From IMG/VR virus record IMGVR_UViG_3300025122_005215, positions 1-43,650 of that record: a stretch of 43,650 nt of DNA; one strand, 5' to 3'. Shown here one piece after another: positions 23,186 to 31,478 of this stretch. This DNA comes from a virus. How positions within the stretch are numbered: position 1 is the stretch's first letter; every line of letters starts with the position of its first letter. The translations under genes were made by a program, and so were the position numbers. The notes below the pieces were generated by a model. The model was not told the DNA's origin, searched no databases, and worked only from the letters and a program-made list of their open reading frames with translations.

Positions 23186-24518
23186 TTACTTAGATATAGA
23201 TTTAGAGTATTTAGAAAAGGTAGTTTTTAAGAATTGTCTTGAAGACGAAGTTTATCTAAATTCTATTATTGATAATCTTAATTATAAATTTTTTAAAAAT
23301 AAAGATTTTCAACAAATAATTAAAATAATACAAGCTCTTTATCGAAAAAATAATAGACGGCCCTCTCTCACTGAATTACAATTATATTTAAATACATCTC
23401 AACTCAAAGAACACTATCAAGCAAGTAAAAAAATTACTGATGTTTTAGAAGTAGAATTATCTAATGATATATTACTTTCTTATACAGAGAAATTCTTACA
23501 AGAACAAGCTGTATTTAATACATTTCTAGAAATCGTTGATAATAAAGAAAGAGATGTAAAAAGTATTTACGATAAATTCTCAAAAGCATGTAATATTTCT
23601 ATTACAACAAATGTAGGTCATAATTATTTTAAAGATGTAGAACAACATATTACCGATCTAACAACACGTGAAGAAAAGATTAAAACCGGGTGGGATTGGC
23701 TTGATGCAAGACTAGGAGGAGGTTTCCTAGAACAGGGCCGTAGTATGTATATTTTTGCTGGGCCTACTAATGTTGGAAAGTCTATATTTTTAAGTAACAT
23801 TGCAAGCCATGCTGCGGCCCAAGATAAAAATGTTTTAGTTGTTTCTCTTGAAATGTCAGAAATGATTTATTGTAAAAGAATTACATCTAAACTTACTGGA
23901 TTACCTGTAAATCATTTAGATGATCACGTAGAAGACTTAAGAGAAAAGGTAGGTAAATTTAAAATAACCCATCCTAGAGCAAATATGATAATTAAAGAAT
24001 TTGCTCCAAGCTCTATTACACCTATCCAGCTTGAAGGTTTTATTAAAAAATTAATTAATAAGAAATTTAAACCTGATATTATAGTACTCGATTATTTAAA
24101 TCTTTTAGCAAGTACATATGGTAATAATTCTTATGAACGAATAAAGAGTATATCTGAACAAATAAGAGCAATGTCGTATACTTTTGAATGCCCAATTATC
24201 TCTGCTACACAAGTAAATAGAACAGGATACGGAACAGGTAATAATGCAGGAGGTCCTGGATTAGAGGCGATTGGAGAAAGTTACGGATTAGGAGCCACTG
24301 CAGATGTTATAGTAAGTATTTGGAGAACAGAAGAAGATGAAGAAGATGATGCGCTTCATATAGGTATTATTAAAAACCGATTTGGTTCTAATACAGGTAG
24401 TACTCGAGTCTCTATAGATTATAATACTCTTACTCTTACGGAGAATAACGATTTAAATGTTAATGAAGATGTAAATACTGCGGAAAATGATGCTGTACAA
24501 TTCGGAAGAGTGATGTAA
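23166..24518 (+). CDS. 41: gp41 replicative helicase/primosome (DnaB-like)
   Basis: A 450-aa hexameric 5'-3' helicase (T4 gp41 is 475 aa). The N-terminal about 150 residues are the DnaB-type helical domain. The RecA-like core has GWDWLDARLGGG, Walker A GPTNVGKS near residue 200, VVSLEMSE, Walker B IIVLDYLNLL, the SATQVNR sensor and IIKNRFGSNTG (Arg finger region). It works with primase gp61 and loader gp59, both in this window. Confidence 0.95.
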   Translation: MLTNESNYLDIDLEYLEKVVFKNCLEDEVYLNSIIDNLNYKFFKNKDFQQIIKIIQALYRKNNRRPSLTELQLYLNTSQLKEHYQASKKITDVLEVELSNDILLSYTEKFLQEQAVFNTFLEIVDNKERDVKSIYDKFSKACNISITTNVGHNYFKDVEQHITDLTTREEKIKTGWDWLDARLGGGFLEQGRSMYIFAGPTNVGKSIFLSNIASHAAAQDKNVLVVSLEMSEMIYCKRITSKLTGLPVNHLDDHVEDLREKVGKFKITHPRANMIIKEFAPSSITPIQLEGFIKKLINKKFKPDIIVLDYLNLLASTYGNNSYERIKSISEQIRAMSYTFECPIISATQVNRTGYGTGNNAGGPGLEAIGESYGLGATADVIVSIWRTEEDEEDDALHIGIIKNRFGSNTGSTRVSIDYNTLTLTENNDLNVNEDVNTAENDAVQFGRVM

Positions 24519-24534
24519 ATACCTACAAAGCATA

Positions 24535-25431
24535 GTGAGAGAGAGATCAACAACGTCAACATATATAAATGGAGACAAACCAGTAAAGACCGTAGACCGG
24601 CTTAAATTATATGTTCGCTTAAATGAAGAAGCTAATAATCAACCCGCATCACCCTTTCCAATTAAAACATTTACTCTTAATGAAAATCAATTAAATAATT
24701 CATTTAATAAACTCGGCCAAGTTGGCTCATCTCCCTCGAGAACGGTAAGCAATTTATTCTGGATGAATATTGATTGGCGAGAAATTAAAAAAACGTTAGG
24801 AGAAATAAATATCTTAGATTTTGGATGTGGATCGGGAAGTTATTTTAAAAAATTATATGAATGGTCTAATAAATCTATATCATCTTATACTGGTATAGAC
24901 TTACAAGAATCTTCTAAATGGAAAAATTATACTAATGCATCTTTTATAAAATTAGACATTGATAAAAATATCGATAATTTAAAATCATTTTTCCCAGAAA
25001 AAATAAATTTCTTTATGTCTCAATCTGCGTTAGAACATATAAAATATGATTTAGAAATTTTTACACAAATAAAAGAATATATATTAAAAAACAAAAAACC
25101 TGTTACTCAAGTACATTTAGTACCTGCACCGGAAAGTCTTAGACTATATCTAACTCACGGTTATAGACAATACGGTCAAAATGCTCTTAATAAAATAATA
25201 AATCTATTTAAAGATTTTTGTGATATTAAAATCTTCGGGCTTTGCGGTGAAGATTGTAATAATCTTCATTTTAAATATATTACACAATCAATGTTTGGGA
25301 ATCCCGACAAAAGAAAAACACACCCAGATAAATATAACGACCGATTAAAAAAATCGATTCAAGGAGATATGAAAAAACAATCAATAGATTCTGCTTGTTT
25401 TTGGGCTTTAAGAATTAATTACAAAGGATAA
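24535..25431 (+). CDS. class I SAM-dependent methyltransferase
   Basis: A 298-aa protein that starts with GTG (no ATG near). It contains ILDFGCGSGSYFKKLYEW (motif I), YTGIDLQES (motif II), FIKLDIDKN and FFMSQSALEHI, a Methyltransf_11/23-type core. No DNA-MTase catalytic motif (DPPY or PCQ) is visible, so a DNA methylase is unlikely; a sugar or small-molecule substrate fits better. The N-terminal 60 residues have no known match by eye. Confidence 0.75.
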   Translation: MRERSTTSTYINGDKPVKTVDRLKLYVRLNEEANNQPASPFPIKTFTLNENQLNNSFNKLGQVGSSPSRTVSNLFWMNIDWREIKKTLGEINILDFGCGSGSYFKKLYEWSNKSISSYTGIDLQESSKWKNYTNASFIKLDIDKNIDNLKSFFPEKINFFMSQSALEHIKYDLEIFTQIKEYILKNKKPVTQVHLVPAPESLRLYLTHGYRQYGQNALNKIINLFKDFCDIKIFGLCGEDCNNLHFKYITQSMFGNPDKRKTHPDKYNDRLKKSIQGDMKKQSIDSACFWALRINYKG

Positions 25432-25433
25432 TT

Positions 25434-25601
25434 ATGACGACATCCAAAGATATCAATAAAAAATCAACACGACCTAAAATATATGAACGCAATCCTGATA
25501 CTAACGTAATACGCTGGCGATATTTAGGAGAAGATCCAGAAGTTTATGGTTGGCCTCATTATGGCAATATTTTAACAGAAAAAGAAACAAATGATAAATA
25601 A
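25434..25601 (+). CDS. small hypothetical protein
   Basis: A 55-aa ORF filling the gap between the methyltransferase and DHH genes, with a good ribosome-binding site (AAAGGA, 6 bp before the ATG). It begins MTTSKDINKKSTRPKIYERN and continues with NVIRWRYLGEDPEVYGWPHYG. The polar start, Arg/Trp/Tyr-rich middle and 11-bp overlap with the next gene support it being real. No family is recognised. Confidence 0.65.
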   Translation: MTTSKDINKKSTRPKIYERNPDTNVIRWRYLGEDPEVYGWPHYGNILTEKETNDK

Positions 25602-26487
25602 AGACGAAATAATCTTTACCGACTTAGATCTTGATGGTTGCTGTAGTTATTTAATTTATACGTGGTTTAAGCAAACTAAACCAAAAGCTGTTACATTAAA
25701 GGTTTCTAATATCCGTGAAAAACTATTAGGATGGCTTAACTACAATAAAATTGAAGATTATAAAAGAGTGTATTTCTTTGATTTAGACACTACAGAAATT
25801 AAAGACTTAATCGATAAAGAAAATGTAATTATTTTTGATCATCACAAATCACATGAAGATGAATACTCCCGGGCAAAAACATTTATCAATACAGAGCAAA
25901 CATCATGTAGTAAGCACATTTATCAAATATTAAATCATATATATCCAAATGTTAACTTAACTAAAGAACAAAAAAAATTAATAACGTTTGCGGATGATTA
26001 TGATTGTTATGAATTAAAATACCCGGAAAGTAATAAATTAAATTTTTACCTCTGGTATACAAACGGTGACAAACTGCAAAATTTTATTAATGATTTCGAA
26101 AATGGGTTCTTTGGATTCACAAATGAACAAAATAAAATAATTAGCTATCATTTTTACAAATTTAAAAAACTAAGAGAAAGTATAGACTTGTTTAAGGCGA
26201 AACTTTCCATAGCAGGGAAACAATACGATTTTATTAGTACATTTGCAAGCGAGTATATTAATGATTTAGGTCAATTTATAATTGATAATCATGCATGTGA
26301 TGTATGTATGATGATTAATCTAAAAAATAACAGAGTGTATCTACGTAGAAATAGAAATATTGATTTTAATTTAAGTAAGTTCGCAAAAAAAATATGTGAT
26401 GGAGGAGGTCACGAATATGCTGCTGGAGGTATCTTAAACGATAATGTATTAGCATTAAGTAAACAATTTGAACCATTAAATGGATAG
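25591..26487 (+). CDS. DHH-family phosphoesterase
   Basis: A 298-aa protein with FTDLDLDGC (DxD motif, 9-17), FFDLDTTE, FDHHKS (the DHH signature near residue 80), FADDYDCYEL and C-terminal GGGHEYAAGG (DHHA1 GGGH motif). The family includes nanoRNase/pAp phosphatase (NrnA), RecJ and cyclic dinucleotide phosphodiesterases. Its size matches NrnA-type enzymes. Candidate roles are degrading short oligonucleotides released by gp47/46 and Rnh, or removing host signal nucleotides. The second is speculative. Confidence 0.85.
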   Translation: MINKDEIIFTDLDLDGCCSYLIYTWFKQTKPKAVTLKVSNIREKLLGWLNYNKIEDYKRVYFFDLDTTEIKDLIDKENVIIFDHHKSHEDEYSRAKTFINTEQTSCSKHIYQILNHIYPNVNLTKEQKKLITFADDYDCYELKYPESNKLNFYLWYTNGDKLQNFINDFENGFFGFTNEQNKIISYHFYKFKKLRESIDLFKAKLSIAGKQYDFISTFASEYINDLGQFIIDNHACDVCMMINLKNNRVYLRRNRNIDFNLSKFAKKICDGGGHEYAAGGILNDNVLALSKQFEPLNG

Positions 26488-26755
26488 TCCATATACAATC
26501 TTAGAGCGAAAAGATATGATACATGTCTTTTTAACGTTATGTAGTTTTATTTCTATTTGCGAAAATAGAAAAATTAATCTCGCAAATGTATTTTTATTAG
26601 TTCTTAAAGAAGAGAAATACAGAGAATTATTTAAAAGGTCGTTATTATTAGATAGTAATTTTGAATTAGTTAAATTATTTTTACAACATGACCCCTATCT
26701 ATATAAGAGTAAATATATAACTAAATATCTTAAGAAAAATGATATAGATTTATGA
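26480..26755 (+). CDS. gp33-like late transcription coactivator candidate
   Basis: A 91-aa mostly helical protein ending in KYLKKNDIDL. I do not recognise the sequence. Its position directly before 59 and 32 is where T4 has gene 33 (order 33-59-32), and the size suits short gp33 homologues of marine phages. T4 gp33 bridges the clamp gp45 and RNA polymerase through an acidic-hydrophobic C-terminus. The terminal DIDL could play that part, by inference only. It overlaps both neighbours by 4-8 bp. Confidence 0.55.
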   Translation: MDSPYTILERKDMIHVFLTLCSFISICENRKINLANVFLLVLKEEKYRELFKRSLLLDSNFELVKLFLQHDPYLYKSKYITKYLKKNDIDL

Positions 26756-27393
26756 ATAAATTATCGATATTTGAAAAAAATATATATAATATTTATCTTA
26801 AAACTTCTAGAAATAAAAAAGGATTTACCCCTCGAAAAGATTTTAACAAACTAGACGATACAAAATACGTTTTACTTAAGAAAATATCAAACACTTTAAA
26901 AAATAAAAAAATAGATCCAATTATATTTTTTAATGCACCATATAAATTATATTCAGAAAAATATGTACCGCTTGACTTTTATAGTACATTTAACGCTATT
27001 TCTACATATAAAAAATACACGACAGATATAGAATTAACAAAACCTGATCATCAATTTAATATTACTAGATTAAGAAACAGCTTTAAATTTATCTACGATA
27101 TGTGTATTAAACATAATTTAACAAGTTGTGACCAATATCTCGACATACAGTCAGGAATATATCCTAATTTTATTTTAGATTTAAAAAATAATGATATTAA
27201 TTATTATTCCTTATTGTCTCTTAATGTATCAGAAAAAAATATTAAGCTAGAAAAAAATATAGTTGAATTTGTATGTGGAAGCTTTTATAATACTCTAAGT
27301 AGTTTGAGATCGAAATATACATTTTCGAAAAAAATGAAACCTTTGGGAATAAAATTAACGAATACTATAAATAAAATATTAAAAACAAAATGA
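26752..27393 (+). CDS. 59: gp59-like helicase loader
   Basis: A 213-aa protein (T4 gp59 is 217 aa), all-helical and very basic. gp59 loads gp41 helicase on gp32-covered forks. The segment IDPIIFFNAPYKLYSEKYVPLD followed by FYSTFNAISTYKKY has the spacing of the ALIFISNLV...FYREYIGRLKQI stretch of T4 gp59. The gene directly precedes 32 with a 4-bp overlap, as in T4. Confidence rests largely on synteny, length and this pattern. Confidence 0.65.
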   Translation: MNKLSIFEKNIYNIYLKTSRNKKGFTPRKDFNKLDDTKYVLLKKISNTLKNKKIDPIIFFNAPYKLYSEKYVPLDFYSTFNAISTYKKYTTDIELTKPDHQFNITRLRNSFKFIYDMCIKHNLTSCDQYLDIQSGIYPNFILDLKNNDINYYSLLSLNVSEKNIKLEKNIVEFVCGSFYNTLSSLRSKYTFSKKMKPLGIKLTNTINKILKTK

Positions 27394-28250
27394 CAACAAA
27401 AAATATGTTTGAATCAATTAGAGGAGCGATGGCTCAGACCGCGCAACAAACTTCAACTAGTAATATTATGCGACTAAAGCCAGGTAATACGTATACATTA
27501 CGGCTTGTACCGTTTGTAAAGGATCCTAGTAAAACATTTTTTCATTATTACTCGCATGGATGGGTAAGTGAAATGACGGGACAATTTCAAAGTTCGATTA
27601 GTCCACAGACATGGGGAGAAAGAGATCCTATTGCAGAGGCTCGATATAGACTCTCTCGTACTGGTTCTGAAGAAGAGAAAGAAAAGGCAAAAGCTTTAAA
27701 TCGTAAGGAAAATTGGCTTGTTAATGTTTATGTAGTAAAAGATCCTGATAATCCGGAAAATGAAGGTAAAGTGAAAATTCTTAGATTTGGTCGTCAATTA
27801 CATAAAATTGTAATGGAGGCAATGGAAGGAGAAGATGCAGAAGAATTTGGTGAAAGGATCTTTGACCTCTCAAAAGACGGTTGTAATTTTCGAGTCAAAG
27901 TTGAAGAGCAAGGCGGGTATCCGACATATGTGAGTTCTCGTTTTGCTATGCCTTCTGAAATCGCAGGAGTAACAACTAGTACTATTAAAGATGTTTACGA
28001 ACAAACGTTTGATTTGGAAAATGTTTTTCCTGTTAAAAGTTATGACGAGCTACAGACAATGCTCAATGAACATTATCATGGCGTTACAGAAGAGGCTGCA
28101 GCAGAAACTACACCAAAACAACCCACAAGCACTCCACCTGAAGAAGATGATTTACCTTTTGATGATTTAGATTCTAAATCAAAAATCGATTCTGATTCAA
28201 CTCCTATTGATGATGATAAAGTTAAAGAATTGCTTGATACCTTGGAATAA
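27390..28250 (+). CDS. 32: gp32 single-stranded DNA-binding protein
   Basis: A 286-aa protein (T4 gp32 is 301 aa). It covers ssDNA and organises replication, recombination and repair proteins. The core has RLVPFVKDPSKTFFHYYSHGW, NWLVNVYVVKDP and KILRFGRQLHKIVMEAM, as in gp32 homologues. The C-terminal about 50 residues are acidic and disordered (EEDDLPFDDLDSKSK...DDDKVKELLDTLE), the protein-interaction tail. The zinc-binding His/Cys cluster of T4 is not obvious. It is followed 3 bp later by a Gln-rich gene. Confidence 0.92.
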   Translation: MTTKNMFESIRGAMAQTAQQTSTSNIMRLKPGNTYTLRLVPFVKDPSKTFFHYYSHGWVSEMTGQFQSSISPQTWGERDPIAEARYRLSRTGSEEEKEKAKALNRKENWLVNVYVVKDPDNPENEGKVKILRFGRQLHKIVMEAMEGEDAEEFGERIFDLSKDGCNFRVKVEEQGGYPTYVSSRFAMPSEIAGVTTSTIKDVYEQTFDLENVFPVKSYDELQTMLNEHYHGVTEEAAAETTPKQPTSTPPEEDDLPFDDLDSKSKIDSDSTPIDDDKVKELLDTLE

Positions 28251-28253
28251 AAG

Positions 28254-28637
28254 ATGAACGAAGATGTCGCAGTAAAAATGTTCATTCATCAAATGAACGA
28301 CCAAGCGAAAAGCTTGAATAAGGATATTGTTCAAAAAAGTGCGACAATGAACGATATACCTGTAAATAAGGAGATATATAAAAAATCTCAACCACGACAT
28401 CAACAACAGCAACTCCCACAACAGCAACAGCAGATATATCAACAACCAGTTGCTCCTCAGCCACAAATTACAGGAGATCCCGCTCTATTGAATAGCTTAA
28501 TAGAGCGGGTATCTGCCGTTGAAAAACAAATTAGTAAATTTGTGAGCTTAATTGAAAAGAGAATTGCAAAAAACGCAAAAGAAATTAATATACGAATCAA
28601 ATTAAACGAAAATAATGATTCTACCAATAAAGAATAA
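28254..28637 (+). CDS. Gln-rich linker protein with C-terminal helix
   Basis: A 127-aa protein. Residues 1-45 are polar and helical. Residues 46-75 are a Gln/Pro-rich low-complexity tract made of CAA/CAG codons (QQQQLPQQQQQIYQQP). Residues 80-127 form a heptad-like amphipathic helix (LLNSLIERVSAVEKQISKFVSLIEKRIAK) suited to coiled-coil oligomerisation. No family is recognised. Lying between 32 and 45 it may be a replisome-associated scaffold, by inference. The coding region carries a perfect 11-bp stem hairpin (28479-28509). Confidence 0.65.
   Translation: MNEDVAVKMFIHQMNDQAKSLNKDIVQKSATMNDIPVNKEIYKKSQPRHQQQQLPQQQQQIYQQPVAPQPQITGDPALLNSLIERVSAVEKQISKFVSLIEKRIAKNAKEINIRIKLNENNDSTNKE
28479..28509 (+). 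other. 11-bp inverted repeat (RNA hairpin) within coding region
   Basis: CCCGCTCTATT and AATAGAGCGGG are perfect complements separated by a 9-nt loop. It is unusually GC-rich for this genome. No T-run follows on either side, so it is not a standard intrinsic terminator. It lies 106 bp upstream of the gene 45 start. Confidence 0.8.
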
Positions 28638-29346
28638 AGATAATTTTATTCAAAATTTTCTTAATCCGATATCGAGATTAAATTCATCTGCGACATTAGA
28701 TGTACACGATACTATATCTACTATAGTTCATAATAATTCTAATATTTTTCTTAAAGCAGAATATAAGATCAGTTGGGACGATCACCCAGAACAATGTACT
28801 ATATGCTTACCTGATACAATAAAATTAATTAAGATTTTATCGTGCTTAGACGAAAATGATTTACATCTTGAAATAGAAAAAAATTGTATAAAATATAATA
28901 GTAATGTTAATAGATTTACATATCATTTATTTGATAGTAGTATAACAAAAGATACTGCATTTGATTTTAATAAAATTGATGATATTACATTTAACACTAA
29001 CTTTAAACTTACAAAAGAAAAAAATAGTGCAATCTTAAAAGCACTTCCGTTTGTAACTGAATCTAGTAAAATATATATTAAAACCGAAAACACAAATGTA
29101 TATGCTGAATTATCAGATAAAAAACTACAAAACGTAGATAGTTATACAACTTTGTTAGCGGATGAATATGATGGACAAGATTTAGATTATGAATTAATCT
29201 TAGATATTGAGTTGTTTAGGCTTATTTCTATATTAAATTTTAATGAGGCAATTATTAATATAAATAACCAATATAAAATGCTTATGCTTAAACTTAATAT
29301 TGATAATATCGAACTTACATTTGTTAGTACGAGTTATAAAAACTAA
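28615..29346 (+). CDS. 45: gp45-like sliding clamp
   Basis: A 243-aa protein (T4 gp45 is 228 aa). The clamp tethers gp43 to DNA and activates late transcription with gp33 and gp55. The C-terminal part DEYDGQDLDYELILDIELFRLI...NQYKMLMLKLNIDNIELTFV lines up with GDYDGENTFNFIINMANMKM...GNYKLLLWAKGKQGAAKFEGE of T4. The acidic, beta-rich composition fits. The loader genes 44/62 are not in the window. It overlaps the Gln-rich gene by 23 bp. Confidence 0.75.
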   Translation: MILPIKNKDNFIQNFLNPISRLNSSATLDVHDTISTIVHNNSNIFLKAEYKISWDDHPEQCTICLPDTIKLIKILSCLDENDLHLEIEKNCIKYNSNVNRFTYHLFDSSITKDTAFDFNKIDDITFNTNFKLTKEKNSAILKALPFVTESSKIYIKTENTNVYAELSDKKLQNVDSYTTLLADEYDGQDLDYELILDIELFRLISILNFNEAIININNQYKMLMLKLNIDNIELTFVSTSYKN

Positions 29347-29660
29347 TGAAAAATAAAGTCACGACATGTGGGTATTTTATTAAACGTTTAAGAGATAACG
29401 GATATACAGTAAATAGAATTTTCTCAGATTATACATCAAATGATCCTCGGCGATGGACCATAATGATTAATCCAGAACAAAATGCCTTATATATAACGTG
29501 TTATGTTAATTATGATTGGAGTGGAGACTTTAAATTTGAACTAAATGACGGAAGTCACTTTAAGAATTATCAATTAAAAACTGACAGCATGGAAGTTATC
29601 ATGACTAAATTAATCGAAAAGAATATTACACCTAATGAAAAGACAAATGCCAAAACCTAG
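29346..29660 (+). CDS. hypothetical protein
   Basis: A 104-aa protein with beta-rich middle (RRWTIMINPEQNALYITCYV, GDFKFELNDG) and helical ends. No family is recognised. It starts within the last codon of gene 45 and overlaps the next gene by 26 bp, so it belongs to the same operon as the clamp. Confidence 0.6.
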   Translation: MKNKVTTCGYFIKRLRDNGYTVNRIFSDYTSNDPRRWTIMINPEQNALYITCYVNYDWSGDFKFELNDGSHFKNYQLKTDSMEVIMTKLIEKNITPNEKTNAKT

Positions 29661-29928
29661 GAATTTTGATAACTTATTAAAGTCTAGTATTAATGCCGCT
29701 GAGTCTGTCGATTCAATGGAAGAACAAGATATGTCGTTTATTAACGATTATTTAGCGGAGCATTTAAAATCATTTATACTACTTGGATATGACCTTAAAG
29801 GAGAAAGTGTAGTAATTGTTTCAGGTAAGACTCCTCAAGATTATGACGCTATAGAGACATTATTAAGACGAGTAGGTAGTATAGATTTCTTCAGCGACAT
29901 ACAAGAACAAAAGAATAAAGATGAATAA
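29635..29928 (+). CDS. hypothetical protein
   Basis: A 97-aa acidic protein (starts MKRQMPKPRNFDNLL; an alternative ATG at 29647 gives MPKPRNF). It contains MEEQDMSFINDYLAEHLKSFILLGYDLKGE and a charged tail. No motif is recognised. It is placed between clamp-linked genes and the nucleotide-sugar genes and overlaps both neighbours. Confidence 0.6.
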   Translation: MKRQMPKPRNFDNLLKSSINAAESVDSMEEQDMSFINDYLAEHLKSFILLGYDLKGESVVIVSGKTPQDYDAIETLLRRVGSIDFFSDIQEQKNKDE

Positions 29929-30841
29929 AATAGTTGTTTTAGGTAACGGTTATATTGGGAAAAAAGCTTATAAGTATTTTCTCGAAAACTTAGAAAATAT
30001 ATATGACGTAGTTCATTTAGCAAACTATCCATATAATACACCCGACAAATTAAAAGAAACATTATTTAGTAATTTAATATCCGAGTTTCGCGGATCACAA
30101 ACTAAATGGATAATAAACTGTGTTGGGTACACTGGTGCTCCTAATGTGGATGCCTGTGAGGAGAATAAGCAAATTTGCTGGGATTTAAACGTAACACTGC
30201 CTACTATGCTAGCTCAGTTTTGTGTAAAAGATAATATAAAAATTATTAATGTAAGCTCTGGGTGTATATATGACGGACCAACAGACGTACAATACACAGA
30301 AGAAGACGAACCAAATTTCGGACTAACTAATCCTGATAGTAGTTGGTATAGTAAAACAAAGCATGCAGCAGAACTATGCCTGAAGAACTTTAAAAACGTT
30401 TATACTTTACGTATAAGAATGCCAATTTGCAATGATTTTAACTCTAAGAAAAACTATTTAAGTAAAATCTTAAAATATAATAATATTCTCGAAGAGGTAA
30501 ACTCTAAAACTGTTATTGAGGATCTACTGCATGTAATTAATAAAATTATTAATATCGAAGAATTACCTAACGGTGTGTATAATTGTGTCAACCCTAATCC
30601 TCTTAAAACAACTGAAGTGTGTGACATCTTAGATAAACACGGACTATGGAATCCGAACTGGAAGTTTATTACCTATAATCAATTAAAGGAACATATTGTC
30701 GCTAATAGATCTAATTGTATTTTATCAATAGATAAAGTGAAAGAGTATGGATTAGATATGCCGTCAGAAAGAGAGTCGTTAATTAGAATATTAAGTGAAA
30801 AAGAAACATACCTTACTAAAGAATTAGCGGATGAAAGATAA
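29921..30841 (+). CDS. NAD(P)-dependent sugar reductase, RmlD-like
   Basis: A 306-aa extended short-chain dehydrogenase with VLGNGYIGKK (GxGxxG near residues 8-13), WIINCVGYTGAPNVDACE (the NAxAYTxVDxAE-type motif of dTDP-4-dehydrorhamnose reductases), INVSSGCIYDG (catalytic Ser/Thr region) and YSKTKHAAE (YxxxK). It probably reduces a 4-keto sugar nucleotide produced by the RmlB-like enzyme two genes downstream. Whether the product is dTDP-rhamnose cannot be told, because RmlC is not seen. It overlaps the glycosyltransferase gene by 11 bp. Confidence 0.85.
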   Translation: MNKIVVLGNGYIGKKAYKYFLENLENIYDVVHLANYPYNTPDKLKETLFSNLISEFRGSQTKWIINCVGYTGAPNVDACEENKQICWDLNVTLPTMLAQFCVKDNIKIINVSSGCIYDGPTDVQYTEEDEPNFGLTNPDSSWYSKTKHAAELCLKNFKNVYTLRIRMPICNDFNSKKNYLSKILKYNNILEEVNSKTVIEDLLHVINKIINIEELPNGVYNCVNPNPLKTTEVCDILDKHGLWNPNWKFITYNQLKEHIVANRSNCILSIDKVKEYGLDMPSERESLIRILSEKETYLTKELADER

Positions 30842-31478
30842 AAGTATATTACTTATGACATATCGCGATTCATCCGCTGAATCAATATATCATGATTTAT
30901 ATAAACATACTGAGCCATATTTTAAAGAGTATGCTATAGCTAATAACTACGAATATAAACATATTTTAATCGATGATATAGAGCCAAATATATGCCGTCT
31001 TCGAAAACTAAGTCTTATCACAAGACAACTACAACGTAATTACAAATACATTATATATTCTGATATTGATATTGTTATCAAAGATCCTACTTATAATATA
31101 TTCGATGAATCTAAAAAGTTAATACATAAAGATATAACTATATCATCAGATTCTCACGGGCTATGCACTGGGTTTATGATTATAAAAAATACAATATTTA
31201 GTAGAGTATTTTTTAACACATGCACTTTTTTAAAACCAACAACAATATCTGAATACCCACGCTCGCAAAAAAGCGCTGACGATCAAGAAATGATAAAACA
31301 TTTGTATTTTGAATATCCACATATAAGACAAAATATTGACCCAAAATTAAGTGAAGGAGTAGTATCTAACGTACAATCATCAGAATCAAATATTCGCGAT
31401 AGCTTTGCTCATCATCATTGGTGGAATTATAGAACGCAAGAATATATTGATGAGGTATTTAACACATTAAAACCATGA
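30831..31478 (+). CDS. GT-A fold glycosyltransferase (GT34-like)
   Basis: A 215-aa protein with a Rossmann-like start, RKLSLITRQLQRNYKYIIYSDIDIVI containing the DxD metal-binding motif, SHGLCTGFMIIKN and a C-terminal AHHHWWNYR. The order matches small galactosyl/mannosyl-transferase-like enzymes of the GT34/GMA12 type. It is sandwiched between the RmlD-like and RmlB-like genes with 4-11 bp overlaps, so it is a candidate user of the dTDP sugar they make. Confidence 0.7.
   Translation: MKDKSILLMTYRDSSAESIYHDLYKHTEPYFKEYAIANNYEYKHILIDDIEPNICRLRKLSLITRQLQRNYKYIIYSDIDIVIKDPTYNIFDESKKLIHKDITISSDSHGLCTGFMIIKNTIFSRVFFNTCTFLKPTTISEYPRSQKSADDQEMIKHLYFEYPHIRQNIDPKLSEGVVSNVQSSESNIRDSFAHHHWWNYRTQEYIDEVFNTLKP

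Noticed and set aside
24535-25431. DNA methyltransferase or anti-restriction role for the class I methyltransferase
   Set aside because: No target-recognition or DPPY/PCQ-type catalytic motif is visible; only a generic SAM-binding core can be supported.
28254-28466. Minus-strand ORFs opposite the Gln-rich gene
   Set aside because: They are antisense products of CAA/CAG codon runs (Leu/Val-rich translations) with no promoter or ribosome-binding site; the plus strand fits the operon.
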